Of a stretch of 64,000 bases of DNA, positions 16,768 to 24,442 are shown one piece after another (within the stretch, counting starts at the first letter, position 1; every line of letters starts with the position of its first letter). The stretch comes from Intestinimonas timonensis. Lineage in GTDB: Bacteria > Bacillota > Clostridia > Oscillospirales > Oscillospiraceae. The position numbers and the translations under genes are program-made. The stretch covers positions 1,418,382 through 1,482,381 of the forward strand of contig NZ_LR130817.1 in the NCBI RefSeq assembly GCF_900626145.1. Direction: 5' to 3'. Under the pieces are notes generated by a model. The model was not told the origin of the DNA. It saw only the letters and a program-made list of their open reading frames with translations, and did not search any database.

Positions 16768-17781
16768 ATGAAAGCACTCTTCGAAGCCCTGCGCGACGCC
16801 CTTCTCAACAGTGAAAAGGCCGTCCTCTGCACCATCGTGGCCAGCTCCGGCTCCTCCCCCCGGGGAGAGGGCGCAAAAATGGCGGTCTTTGCCGACGGCA
16901 CCGCCACCGGCACCATCGGCGGCGGCGCCGTGGAGCGCAAGAGCCAGGAATACGCCCGGGAGCTCCTCCGCTCCGGCGGCGCCTCCCTGGTCCACGCCTT
17001 CCGCCTCTCCCCCAACGAGGTCCAGGACATCGGCATGATCTGCGGCGGCAACGTGACGGTGGCCTTCCAGGTTCTGGACGCCGCCGCCCTCCCCGTGCTG
17101 GACGCCATTGTGGAGGCCCTGACCCGCTGTGACGAGGACGTGTGGCTCATCACCCCCGTCCAGGAGGGCTTACCCTGGTCCCTGGGGCTTTATGACGCCT
17201 CCCACGGTCTTCGCTTCGCCGATGCCCTCCATATGGAGGACCTGCGCCCCATGCTCCTGAGCCGGGGCGTCCTCCGGAAGGAGGACCCCTCCTTCTATGT
17301 GGAGCCCCTGGTCCAGGCCGGTGTGGTCTACCTCTTCGGTGGCGGCCACGTGGGGAAGGCCCTCTGCCCCGTTCTCTCCCAGGTTGGGTTCCGGGTGGTC
17401 CTCTACGACGACCGCCCCCAGGCCGCCGTACCGGAGCAGTTCCCCCAGGCCGTCCGCATCGTGCTGGGGGACTACCGGCACATCTTCGACCACATCACCA
17501 TCACCGACCGGGACTATGTGGTCATCATGACCCCCGGCCACCAGAGCGACTTCGAGCTTCTCGCCCAGGTCCTCACCACCCCCGCCTCCTACGTGGGCTG
17601 CATCGGCAGCAAACACAAGGTGGCCGCTACCCGGGAAAAGCTGGCCAGGCTGGGCTTTTCCGAGGCGGATATGGACCGGGTCCACTCTCCCATCGGTCTG
17701 CCCATCGGCGGGGAGACACCGGAGGAAATCGCCATCTCCATCGCCGCCGAGATGATCGCCCATCGATCCGGCAAGCTCTGA
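16768..17781 (+). CDS. xdhC: XdhC/CoxI-family molybdenum hydroxylase maturation factor
   Basis: A 337-residue XdhC-family protein. The N-terminal XdhC/CoxI domain (about 1-90) contains ASSGSSPRGEGAKM and GTIGGGAVE; the C-terminal Rossmann domain (about 185-330) contains LFGGGHVGKALCP. XdhC binds and sulfurates (or inserts Se into) the molybdenum cofactor and hands it to xanthine dehydrogenase. A GTG at 16759 is in frame, but ATG 16768 sits at the right distance from GAGGTG. Its place directly after an uptake operon and in the same region as xdhD supports the view that the operon feeds molybdenum into that enzyme. Confidence 0.9.
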   Translation: MKALFEALRDALLNSEKAVLCTIVASSGSSPRGEGAKMAVFADGTATGTIGGGAVERKSQEYARELLRSGGASLVHAFRLSPNEVQDIGMICGGNVTVAFQVLDAAALPVLDAIVEALTRCDEDVWLITPVQEGLPWSLGLYDASHGLRFADALHMEDLRPMLLSRGVLRKEDPSFYVEPLVQAGVVYLFGGGHVGKALCPVLSQVGFRVVLYDDRPQAAVPEQFPQAVRIVLGDYRHIFDHITITDRDYVVIMTPGHQSDFELLAQVLTTPASYVGCIGSKHKVAATREKLARLGFSEADMDRVHSPIGLPIGGETPEEIAISIAAEMIAHRSGKL

Positions 17782-17793
17782 GGAGGCGTGCCC

Positions 17794-18561
17794 ATGGAGG
17801 GAGGAAAAAAGATCCGCTCGGTGGACAAGGCCATGGTGCTGCTGGAGCTGCTGGGGGCAGGCCGATCGCCGCTCACCCTCTCCGAACTGGAGCAGCGCTC
17901 CGGGCTGCCCAAGAGCACCATCCACGGCCTCCTCTCCACCATGCGGGAGCACCACATGGTCTCCCAGCAGGCCGACGGCCGATACTGTCTGGGGCTGCGG
18001 CTCTTTGAGCTGGGCTGCGCCGTCAGCGCCTCCTGGGATGTCACCGGTGTGGCCGCCCCCTATCTTGCCAAGCTGTCGGCGGTCACCGGCGCCACCGCCT
18101 TCCTGGCCGTCCGCAGCGGCGGTGAGGCGGTGACTCTAGACCAGTCCAGTGAGGGCAGCGGCCTGCGCATCGTCTCAGAGGTGGGCTGCCGTCTCCCCCT
18201 CTGCTGCACCTCACAGGGCAAACTCTTCCTGGCCTACTGCTCCTCCGAGGCCGAGCAGGCCCGGCTCATCCGGGCCTATCCGCCGGTTCCCCACACACCC
18301 CACACCATCACCGACCCGGAGCAGCTCGCCGAGGAGCTCCGCAAGATTCGTGCCCAGGGCTACGCCGTGGAGGACGGTGAGTTCCGCATCGGGCTCCGGT
18401 CGGTGTCCGCCCCCATCTTCGGCCTAGGCGGCACCCTCCAGTACGCCCTGGGGGTGGTGGGACTCTTCCGGCGCACCACCGCCCCGGAGTTCACCCTGGC
18501 CATCCATCTGGCCATCGAGTACGCCGCCCAGATCTCTGAGGAACTGGGCCGGCGTCCATAA
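17794..18561 (+). CDS. IclR-family transcriptional regulator
   Basis: A 255-residue IclR protein: an N-terminal winged helix-turn-helix (about 5-65; LTLSELEQRSGLPKSTIHGLL) and a C-terminal effector-binding domain (about 80-250). ATG 17794 is seven bases after AGGAGG; the in-frame GTG two codons earlier is too close. It is the last gene of the importer-XdhC operon and may control it, perhaps through the palindrome upstream. The effector is unknown; for this family aromatic or glyoxylate-like metabolites, including purine breakdown products, are common. Confidence 0.9.
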   Translation: MEGGKKIRSVDKAMVLLELLGAGRSPLTLSELEQRSGLPKSTIHGLLSTMREHHMVSQQADGRYCLGLRLFELGCAVSASWDVTGVAAPYLAKLSAVTGATAFLAVRSGGEAVTLDQSSEGSGLRIVSEVGCRLPLCCTSQGKLFLAYCSSEAEQARLIRAYPPVPHTPHTITDPEQLAEELRKIRAQGYAVEDGEFRIGLRSVSAPIFGLGGTLQYALGVVGLFRRTTAPEFTLAIHLAIEYAAQISEELGRRP

Positions 18562-18569
18562 TGTACTAA

Positions 18570-18620
18570 AAAATCCCCCCTTGGGGCAGCCTGATAACAG
18601 GTGCTCCAAGGGGGGATTTT
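18570..18620. terminator. Bidirectional terminator between iclR-type gene and spoVFB
   Basis: A long stem AAAATCCCCCC...GGGGGGATTTT (18570-18588 with about 18601-18620) separates two convergent genes and has A/T tracts on both sides. Confidence 0.85.
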
Positions 18621-18638
18621 ATGCCCAGCGGGATCGGC

Positions 18639-19220
18639 TCACGCCGGACCCAGCAGCAGCGGCTGGAGCTGCCGCCCCTGGATGGCGGCGTCCACCGTGT
18701 CGTTGATCTTTGTAAAGTCGGCCACCAAGGAGGTGGGCTTCCCCACCGGGTCGTCCTGGCGGTAGGGGACGAAAAAGACGTGCTTTTTATCCAGCAGGGC
18801 GGCGATGTTTTTGGCCGAACCGGCCAGGCCATCGTTGGTGGAGACCGCCACCACCACCGGCCGCCCGTTGCGCCACATGGCCTTGGCCGCCATGGTCACC
18901 GACGTGTCGCTCATGCCGTTGGCCAGCCGGGACAGGGTGCTCCCGGTGCACGGGGCGATGATCAGCACATCCAGGAGTTTTTTGGGGCCGATGGGCTCGG
19001 CCTTGGGGATGGTGTCGATGACCCGCTTGTCGCAGATGCGCTCCATCTCCCGGATGAACTCGTGGGCCGGACCGAAGCGGCTGTCGGTCTCGGCGCTTTT
19101 CTCCGAGATGATGGGGGTCACATCCCCATACCTGGCCTTGGCCCGCTCCAGGGCCGGCATCACCTGGTCGTATGTACAAAAGGACCCGCAGAAGGCGAAT
19201 CCCACCCGCACTTGTTCCAT
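18639..19220 (-). CDS. spoVFB: Dipicolinate synthase subunit B (flavoprotein)
   Basis: A 193-residue flavoprotein-fold subunit of dipicolinate synthase, which makes the spore-core calcium chelator from dihydrodipicolinate in the mother cell. The family start VGFAFCGSFCTYDQVM and the nucleotide-binding APCTGSTLSRLANG and STNDGLAGSAKN stretches are present; the length is normal. AGGAG lies seven bases before the ATG and overlaps the end of spoVFA, so the pair is translationally coupled. Presence of the pair implies that the organism can sporulate. Confidence 0.95.
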   Translation of the reverse strand: MEQVRVGFAFCGSFCTYDQVMPALERAKARYGDVTPIISEKSAETDSRFGPAHEFIREMERICDKRVIDTIPKAEPIGPKKLLDVLIIAPCTGSTLSRLANGMSDTSVTMAAKAMWRNGRPVVVAVSTNDGLAGSAKNIAALLDKKHVFFVPYRQDDPVGKPTSLVADFTKINDTVDAAIQGRQLQPLLLGPA

Positions 19221-19222
19221 GT

Positions 19223-20089
19223 TCAGACTCCTAACTCACAGAGAATATGACAGATGGTATCCCGGAGGATCTTGCCCGCCGTGACGGGGGCCACCTTGCC
19301 GGGCAGGGAGAGGGCCCAGATCACCCGCACGCCCAGCTCCGACGCCGCCTCCATGTCCACCCCGCCGGGGCGGGAGGCCAGGTCGATGACCAGGCAGTCG
19401 GGCTCCAGCTGGGCCAGCCGGGCGGCGTCCAGCACCCGGGCGGGGGCGGTGTTCACCACCAGATCGTAGGCGCACAGGCACTCGTCCAAGCCCTCCAGGT
19501 GCTCCGGGGCATAGCCGTAGGCCTCCGCCCAGGCAAGGTCTTCCCACTTCCGGGCGGCCACGCTGACCCGCGCCCCCAGGGCCCAGAACCGGTGGGCGGT
19601 GAGCTTCCCCACCCGGCCAAAGCCCACCACCAGCACCCGGGCACCGTGTAGGGTGATGGGCAGCTCCTCCATGGCCAGCTGCACCGCTCCCTCAGCGGTG
19701 GGGACGGCGTTGGCCACGGCTAGCTCCTCCCGGCGGAAGTAGTCGAAGAGCCGCAGCTGCCGCTTTTCCGCCAGGGCCAGAAGCTCCGGCGACGCCCGGC
19801 CGGCGCACACCACCTGCCCCGGCCGCAGGGCGTCCAGCACCGTCGCCAGCTCCGGCTTTTGGGCGGAGAAGGGAGCATTGAGCCGTCCGTCCTCCCCCGC
19901 TGCCGGCAGCGGCAGCACCACGCAGTCGGCCAGCCGCGCCCCGGTGAGATCGGCCGCCGGCTCCGGCACCCCCTCCGCCTCCTCCAGTGCCCAGGTATGT
20001 ACCGTGTGTCCCTCCTCGCACAGGAGCTGGGCCAGCCGGACCTGCCGGAGATCACCGCCCACCACCCAGATGTTCCACTCGTTCCTCAT
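19223..20089 (-). CDS. spoVFA: Dipicolinate synthase subunit A
   Basis: A 288-residue NAD(P)-dependent subunit with an N-terminal DpsA domain (about 1-120) and a Rossmann domain carrying VLVVGFGRVGKLTAHRF (about residue 152). The final region VIWALSLPGKVAPVTAGKI is typical of the family. The frame is open 29 codons further upstream, but ATG at 20089 follows GGAGGGGAG. Sigma-K control is expected for this gene from other spore formers; I could not find a convincing sigma-K box upstream. Divergent from the TIGR04255 gene. Confidence 0.94.
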   Translation of the reverse strand: MRNEWNIWVVGGDLRQVRLAQLLCEEGHTVHTWALEEAEGVPEPAADLTGARLADCVVLPLPAAGEDGRLNAPFSAQKPELATVLDALRPGQVVCAGRASPELLALAEKRQLRLFDYFRREELAVANAVPTAEGAVQLAMEELPITLHGARVLVVGFGRVGKLTAHRFWALGARVSVAARKWEDLAWAEAYGYAPEHLEGLDECLCAYDLVVNTAPARVLDAARLAQLEPDCLVIDLASRPGGVDMEAASELGVRVIWALSLPGKVAPVTAGKILRDTICHILCELGV

Positions 20090-20154
20090 GTTTCTCCCCT
20101 CCATGTTCCGTCTGGACCATCCTATTCCGACTCTCTGCAAAGGGTGACGGGTCA

Positions 20155-20183
20155 TTGACAGACCGTGATGCAGCATTTACAAT
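20155..20183 (+). promoter_or_regulatory. sigma-A promoter of the TIGR04255 gene
   Basis: TTGACA (20155-20160), 17 bases, TACAAT (20178-20183). A small hairpin GCCTCC/GGAGGC follows in the leader at about 20197-20214. Confidence 0.75.
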
Positions 20184-20234
20184 AAAGAGGAAAAGCCTCC
20201 GCCGGTTGGAGGCATTTGGGAAGGAGCAAACACT

Positions 20235-21029
20235 ATGCTGTTTTCAGAGTATCAGCGCTATCAATATGCCCGCAGCCCCCTCATCGAGGTCATCTGCCAG
20301 CTGCGGTTCCCCACTATCCTCACCATCAACAATGGCGAGCCCGCCGATTTCCAGGAGGCCATCCGTGAGGACTTCCCCCGGTACGCCGTGCGGAAAGAGC
20401 AGGCCCCTCCCAAGATCGTCGGGGCCGGCGGTCCCAATCCCAAGGTGGAACCTCAGCCCCCCATTTCCAACCACAACTTCATCTCCACCGACGGGCTGTG
20501 GAAGATCAACCTCACCAAGGATTTTATCGCCCTGTCCACCCTGCGCTACACCAACTGGGAGGACTTCGCCCTGAAGCTGGACAAGCCCCTGGCCCAGTTC
20601 ATCCAGGTCTACAAGCCCGCCTTCTTCCAGCGGGTGGGCCTGCGCTACCTCAACGCCATCTCCAAAAAGCGGCTGGGCCTCACGGATCTGCTCTGGGATG
20701 ACCTGATCCGCTCTCCCTACCTGGGTATCCTGGGCGAACCAGACGTGGACGAGACCAAGGTGGGCCGTTCCTCCCTGGACACCGAGATTTCCCTGGAGGA
20801 GGGCGTGCGCCTGAAGATCCACGCCGGCCCCGGCCTCATCAACGGCGGCAAGCAGGACCCGGAGGTCAAATTCATCCTGGACGGGGATCTCTCCCGCACC
20901 GGAAACCTGACCGCCGACAAGGTGCCCGGCACCCTGGAGGAGCTCCACCGCTATGCCGAGCGCTTCTTCCACGGCGCCATCCTGCCCGAGCTCCACGAGG
21001 CCATGGGGCCCACCCCTATGGCGGAGTAA
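20235..21029 (+). CDS. TIGR04255-family protein of unknown function
   Basis: A 264-residue protein matching the TIGR04255 pattern: start YARSPLIEVICQLRFP, the middle WKINLTKDFIALST and RVGLRYLNAI, and a long C-terminal stretch of alternating strands. The family is widespread and often lies near toxin-antitoxin or mobile genes, but its function is not known. ATG 20235 follows GGAAGGAG. It stands alone between its own promoter and a strong terminator. Confidence 0.8.
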   Translation: MLFSEYQRYQYARSPLIEVICQLRFPTILTINNGEPADFQEAIREDFPRYAVRKEQAPPKIVGAGGPNPKVEPQPPISNHNFISTDGLWKINLTKDFIALSTLRYTNWEDFALKLDKPLAQFIQVYKPAFFQRVGLRYLNAISKKRLGLTDLLWDDLIRSPYLGILGEPDVDETKVGRSSLDTEISLEEGVRLKIHAGPGLINGGKQDPEVKFILDGDLSRTGNLTADKVPGTLEELHRYAERFFHGAILPELHEAMGPTPMAE

Positions 21030-21097
21030 CGGAATGATCCCATACCCGTGCTGCTGAACGCGGCACATGGCCAATTTTGCTGTGTAAACGCACAGTA

Positions 21098-21140
21098 AAA
21101 AGACGACCGGAAAGGTAGCGTCCCTTTTCCGGTCGTCTTT
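21098..21140. terminator. Bidirectional terminator
   Basis: AAAGACGACCGGAAA (from 21098) pairs with TTTTCCGGTCGTCTTT (21125-21140), between the TIGR04255 gene and the convergent GNAT gene. Confidence 0.85.
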
Positions 21141-21151
21141 AGTGTCCCGCT

Positions 21152-21685
21152 TTATTTCTCCTTTGTGAGGACCTTTTCGAAGCAGATGAGCGTCTCCCGG
21201 CGGAAGCCTTCGAAGAAGAACTCCGTCTCTCCCGCCAGCCGGTAGCCCAGCTTGGGGTAGAAGGCTGCGGCGGGGGCATTCCCCTCGTAGGTGTCCAGCC
21301 GCATGGCCCGGCACCCCTTGCCAACCGCCAGTCCCTCGGCATAGGCCACGAACCGCCGCCCCAGCCCGCCGCCGGCGGCGTCCGGGTGGATGCACAGGGT
21401 GTGGATGACCAGCACCTCTTTGGGTTTGGCCGCCACCGTCCAGGGGATCTTGGCGTACTCCGGCGGCTGGACGTGGTTGAGGTTGGCACAGCCCAGGACG
21501 TTGCCTCCTGTCTCCGCCACATAGAGCGTTTTTTCCTTCAGAGCCTTCTCCGCCGTGGCCCGGCAGGGGTACACCCCCCGCTCCCAGTTGGTCCAGCGGC
21601 AGCCGGTGGCCTCCTCCCGATCCAGCACCGCCTCGTAGATGGCGGCCACAGCATCCAGATCGGCGGCAGTTGCTTTTCGAATCAT
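21152..21685 (-). CDS. GNAT-family N-acetyltransferase
   Basis: A 177-residue GNAT acyltransferase. The acetyl-CoA binding motif A is visible as VLVIHTLCIHPDAAGGGLGRRF, followed by LDTYEGNAPAAAFYPKLGYR (motif B). The substrate is not recognisable. ATG at 21685 follows GGAGG; the 37 extra upstream codons in frame are not conserved-looking. It is divergent from the HD protein with about 100 bases between. Confidence 0.88.
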   Translation of the reverse strand: MIRKATAADLDAVAAIYEAVLDREEATGCRWTNWERGVYPCRATAEKALKEKTLYVAETGGNVLGCANLNHVQPPEYAKIPWTVAAKPKEVLVIHTLCIHPDAAGGGLGRRFVAYAEGLAVGKGCRAMRLDTYEGNAPAAAFYPKLGYRLAGETEFFFEGFRRETLICFEKVLTKEK

Positions 21686-21794
21686 TGGCGTCTCCTCCCT
21701 CCGCCGGCAGGCGGATACACGATTTTTCCACATTATAACCCCCGCCGGCGGCACAGGCAAGTCCGGCGGGCCATTGGAAAGGAGCGTGGTCCCC

Positions 21795-22457
21795 ATGGCA
21801 GTGACCTATGAGGACATCAAGCAGTCCCAGGAGATTCGAACCTATATCACCCAGGCGGACGCCTCTCTGCTGGCCCTGGGCTTCACCGAGCACAGCTACG
21901 CCCATGTGGGCCGGTGCGCCGCCATCGCCGGCGACCTGCTGCGGGATCTGGGCTACGACGAGCACACCATCGAGCTCTGCCGCATTGCCGCCTTCATGCA
22001 CGACATCGGCAACGTGGTCAACCGCAACGACCACGCCCAGACCGGTGCGGTGATGGCCTTCCGCATTCTGGACAAAATGGGCATGCCCCCCGCCGACGTG
22101 GCCGCCGTCATCACCGCCATTGGCCACCACGATGACTCCACCGCCTACCCGGTGAACGCCGTGGCCGCCGCCCTGATCCTGGCCGACAAGACAGACGTGC
22201 GCCGGAGCCGGGTACGGAACAAGGATCTTGCCAGCTTCGACATCCACGACCGGGTGAACTACGCCGTGGAGCAGTCGGTGACCCGCCTGGACCGGGAGTC
22301 GGGCACCTTCACCCTGACCCTCTCCATCAACACCCAGGTCTGTCCCGTCATGGACTACTTTGAGATCTTCCTCCATCGGATGATCCTCTGCCGGAAGGCA
22401 GCGGAGTTCTTCCAGCTCACCTTCCATCTTGACATCAACGGCCAGAACCTGTTATAG
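21795..22457 (+). CDS. HD-domain phosphohydrolase
   Basis: A 220-residue HD-superfamily metal-dependent phosphohydrolase. The ligands are visible: H in HSYAHVGR, HD in FMHDIGNVVN (about residue 74), H-H in IGHHDD, and D in LADKTDVRRSR. Similar gut Clostridia proteins are annotated only as HD domain proteins; nucleotide phosphohydrolase or RNA-processing roles are possible. AAAGGAGC precedes the ATG at 21795. Confidence 0.88.
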   Translation: MAVTYEDIKQSQEIRTYITQADASLLALGFTEHSYAHVGRCAAIAGDLLRDLGYDEHTIELCRIAAFMHDIGNVVNRNDHAQTGAVMAFRILDKMGMPPADVAAVITAIGHHDDSTAYPVNAVAAALILADKTDVRRSRVRNKDLASFDIHDRVNYAVEQSVTRLDRESGTFTLTLSINTQVCPVMDYFEIFLHRMILCRKAAEFFQLTFHLDINGQNLL

Positions 22458-22467
22458 TTGCCTTGCC

Positions 22468-22500
22468 CCATCTGACGTTCCGTTCGGATGGGGTCCTTTT
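22468..22500 (+). terminator. Terminator after the HD gene
   Basis: CCCCATCTGA pairs with TCGGATGGGG, followed by TCCTTTT. Confidence 0.65.
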
Positions 22501-22540
22501 CCCTCCTTCTTCGGACTTTTTGTAAGGAAGGTGCGCTGCT

Positions 22541-23923
22541 GTGCAGAACCAGATCACGGAAGGGTCCATCCTCAAGCCTCTGCTCTCCTTTTTCTTTCCC
22601 ATTCTGCTGGGCACCTTTTTCCAGCAGCTCTACAACACGGTAGACGCCATCATCGTGGGCAACTTCGTGGGCACCGCCGCCCTTGGAGCCGTAGGCGGAC
22701 CCACAGCGGTCATCATCAACTTTCTGGTGAACCTCTTCGTGGGTCTTTCCTCCGGTGCCACGGTGGTCATCGCCCAGTACTATGGCGCCCGTCAGGGCGA
22801 GGAGCTGCGGGAAGCCGTCCACACCGGCATCGCCCTGGCCCTGGCCGCCGGTGTGGTGGTCACGGTCGTCGGCCTGCTGGTATCGGCCCCGGTGCTGGGC
22901 CTGATGGGCACTCCTGAGGACGTGATGGGCTACGCCCTCACCTATCTGCGGGTCTACTTCTGTGGCTCCATCGCCTCCTTCATCTACAATATGGGCGCCA
23001 GCATCCTCCGGGCCATCGGCGACACACGCCGCCCCCTCTACTTCCTCATGGCCGCCTGTCTCACCAACATCGTGCTGGACCTCTTCTTCGTGGTAGTCCT
23101 CCACCTGGACGTGCTGGGCGTGGGCCTGGCCACCGTCATGTCCCAGGTGGTGAGCGCCGTGCTGGTGGCCGTCTCCCTGCTGCGGCCCGGCACCGTCTAC
23201 GCCGTGGTGCCCCGGGAGATCCGCTTCCACCCCGACAAGCTCCGGGCCATCGTTCGTATCGGACTGCCCGCCGGCGTCCAGTCCAACATGTACACCATCT
23301 CCAACATGGTCCTCCAGTCCTGCATCAACTCCTTCGGTACCGTCACCGTGGCCGCCTGGACCGCCTTCGGCAAGGTGGACTCCTTCTACTGGCTGGTGAG
23401 CGGCGCCTTCGGCGTGTCCATCACCACCTTTGTGAGCCAAAACTTCGGCGCACGGAAGTACGACCGTGTGAAGAAGGGCGTACTGGTCTGCCTAGCCGTC
23501 ACCTTCTCGGTCACCGCCGTCATCAGCCTTCTCTTCTGCGGCGCCGCTCCCGCTCTGCTGCGGCTCTTCACCAACGACGCCGCCGTCATCGAGCTGGGTC
23601 ACAAGGTCATGTGGTTCACCGCCCCTTTCTATGCCACCTTCGTGTGCATCGAGATCTTCTCCGGCGCCGTCCGGGGCACCGGAGACTCCCTCAAGCCCAT
23701 GCTCCTCACCTGCAGCGGCGTGTGTGTGCTGCGTGTGCTGTGGGTGCTGCTGGTCCTCCCCCACTTCCGCATGCTGGAGACTGTCCTGGTGAGCTACCCC
23801 ATCAGTTGGACCGTCACCTCCATCCTCTACATCATCTACTATGCCAGGGGCAACTGGCTCCGGCGTGGCATTGCCCGGGCCGGCCTTTCCTCTGAGGACG
23901 CCGCCCTTTCTTCTAAATCCTGA
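22541..23923 (+). CDS. MATE-family multidrug/metabolite exporter
   Basis: A 460-residue MATE transporter with about 12 membrane helices in two similar halves, each starting with a pattern like PILLGTFFQQLYNTVDAIIVG and PAGVQSNMYTISNMVLQ. Such proteins export cationic compounds by Na+ or H+ antiport. The start codon is GTG at 22541, seven bases after AAGGAAGGTG. The gene stands alone between two terminators; no regulator is adjacent except the BlaI operon downstream, which has its own promoter. Substrate unknown. Confidence 0.92.
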   Translation: MQNQITEGSILKPLLSFFFPILLGTFFQQLYNTVDAIIVGNFVGTAALGAVGGPTAVIINFLVNLFVGLSSGATVVIAQYYGARQGEELREAVHTGIALALAAGVVVTVVGLLVSAPVLGLMGTPEDVMGYALTYLRVYFCGSIASFIYNMGASILRAIGDTRRPLYFLMAACLTNIVLDLFFVVVLHLDVLGVGLATVMSQVVSAVLVAVSLLRPGTVYAVVPREIRFHPDKLRAIVRIGLPAGVQSNMYTISNMVLQSCINSFGTVTVAAWTAFGKVDSFYWLVSGAFGVSITTFVSQNFGARKYDRVKKGVLVCLAVTFSVTAVISLLFCGAAPALLRLFTNDAAVIELGHKVMWFTAPFYATFVCIEIFSGAVRGTGDSLKPMLLTCSGVCVLRVLWVLLVLPHFRMLETVLVSYPISWTVTSILYIIYYARGNWLRRGIARAGLSSEDAALSSKS

Positions 23924-23939
23924 TACCGTTCAAATCGAA

Positions 23940-23976
23940 CGCCGTCCCTCCAAACACGGAGGGACGGCGCTTTTCA
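23940..23976 (+). terminator. Terminator after the MATE gene
   Basis: CGCCGTCCCTCC pairs with GGAGGGACGGCG across the loop AAACAC, followed by CTTTTCATTTT. Confidence 0.9.
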
Positions 23977-23996
23977 TTTTGTCACCACACTGTAAC

Positions 23997-24050
23997 TTGA
24001 CTCTCATCCACTTCAAATGTAGTATATGGATAGAACCACTACATTTGAAG
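23997..24050 (+). promoter_or_regulatory. Promoter with BlaI-type operator of the split-sensor operon
   Basis: TTGACT (23997-24002) and TAGTAT (24020-24025) are 17 bases apart. A perfect 13-bp inverted repeat, CTTCAAATGTAGT (24011-24023) and ACTACATTTGAAG (24038-24050), covers the spacer/-10 and the start site. The TACA/TGTA core is the usual signature of BlaI/MecI operators, so the repressor encoded just downstream probably represses its own operon here. Confidence 0.85.
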
Positions 24051-24067
24051 TAGAAAGGAGTCCCCAC

Positions 24068-24442
24068 ATGAAACGACTGCCCGATACCGAGCTGGAGGTC
24101 ATGAAGGCCCTGTGGGCCCAGGAGGGGGGCGCCGCCCGGGCCGATCTGGAACACGCCCTGAAGGATAAGGGCTGGGCCTCCAATACCATCAACACCTACC
24201 TTTCCCGACTGTGTGAAAAGGGTTTTGTCTCCTGTGAGAAGCGGGGGAAGGCCAACTGGTACGCCCCCCTGGTGTCCCAGGCCGACTACCTTTCCTTCGA
24301 GAGCAGCGCCGTGCTGGACAAGGTTTTCGGCAAGTCTCTGAAACGCTTCGTGGCCTCTCTGGCCCGGGGCGGCGATCTGGATGACGCCGAAGTGGACGAG
24401 CTCCAGCGCTATCTGGACGAGCTGAAGGAGGGGAGGAAATGA
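24068..24442 (+). CDS. blaI: BlaI/MecI/CopY-family repressor
   Basis: A 124-residue winged-helix repressor of the penicillinase-repressor family. The DNA-binding domain (about 1-75) has LPDTELEVMKALW and WASNTINTYLSRLCEKGFV; the C-terminal helices (80-124) form the dimerisation part. In Bla/Mec systems the partner M56 protease triggers cleavage of this repressor. ATG 24068 follows AAAGGAG. It overlaps the next gene by ATGA and is the first of nine genes in a row (24.07-35.65 kb). The operator lies directly upstream. Confidence 0.93.
   Translation: MKRLPDTELEVMKALWAQEGGAARADLEHALKDKGWASNTINTYLSRLCEKGFVSCEKRGKANWYAPLVSQADYLSFESSAVLDKVFGKSLKRFVASLARGGDLDDAEVDELQRYLDELKEGRK

Noticed and set aside
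20090..20200. Sigma-K promoter before spoVFA
   Set aside because: A GAATAGGAT stretch at roughly the right place is too weak a match to the CATA-N3-TA box.
21833..21845. T-loop-like GATTCGAACCT
   Set aside because: Inside the HD-domain gene without cloverleaf context.
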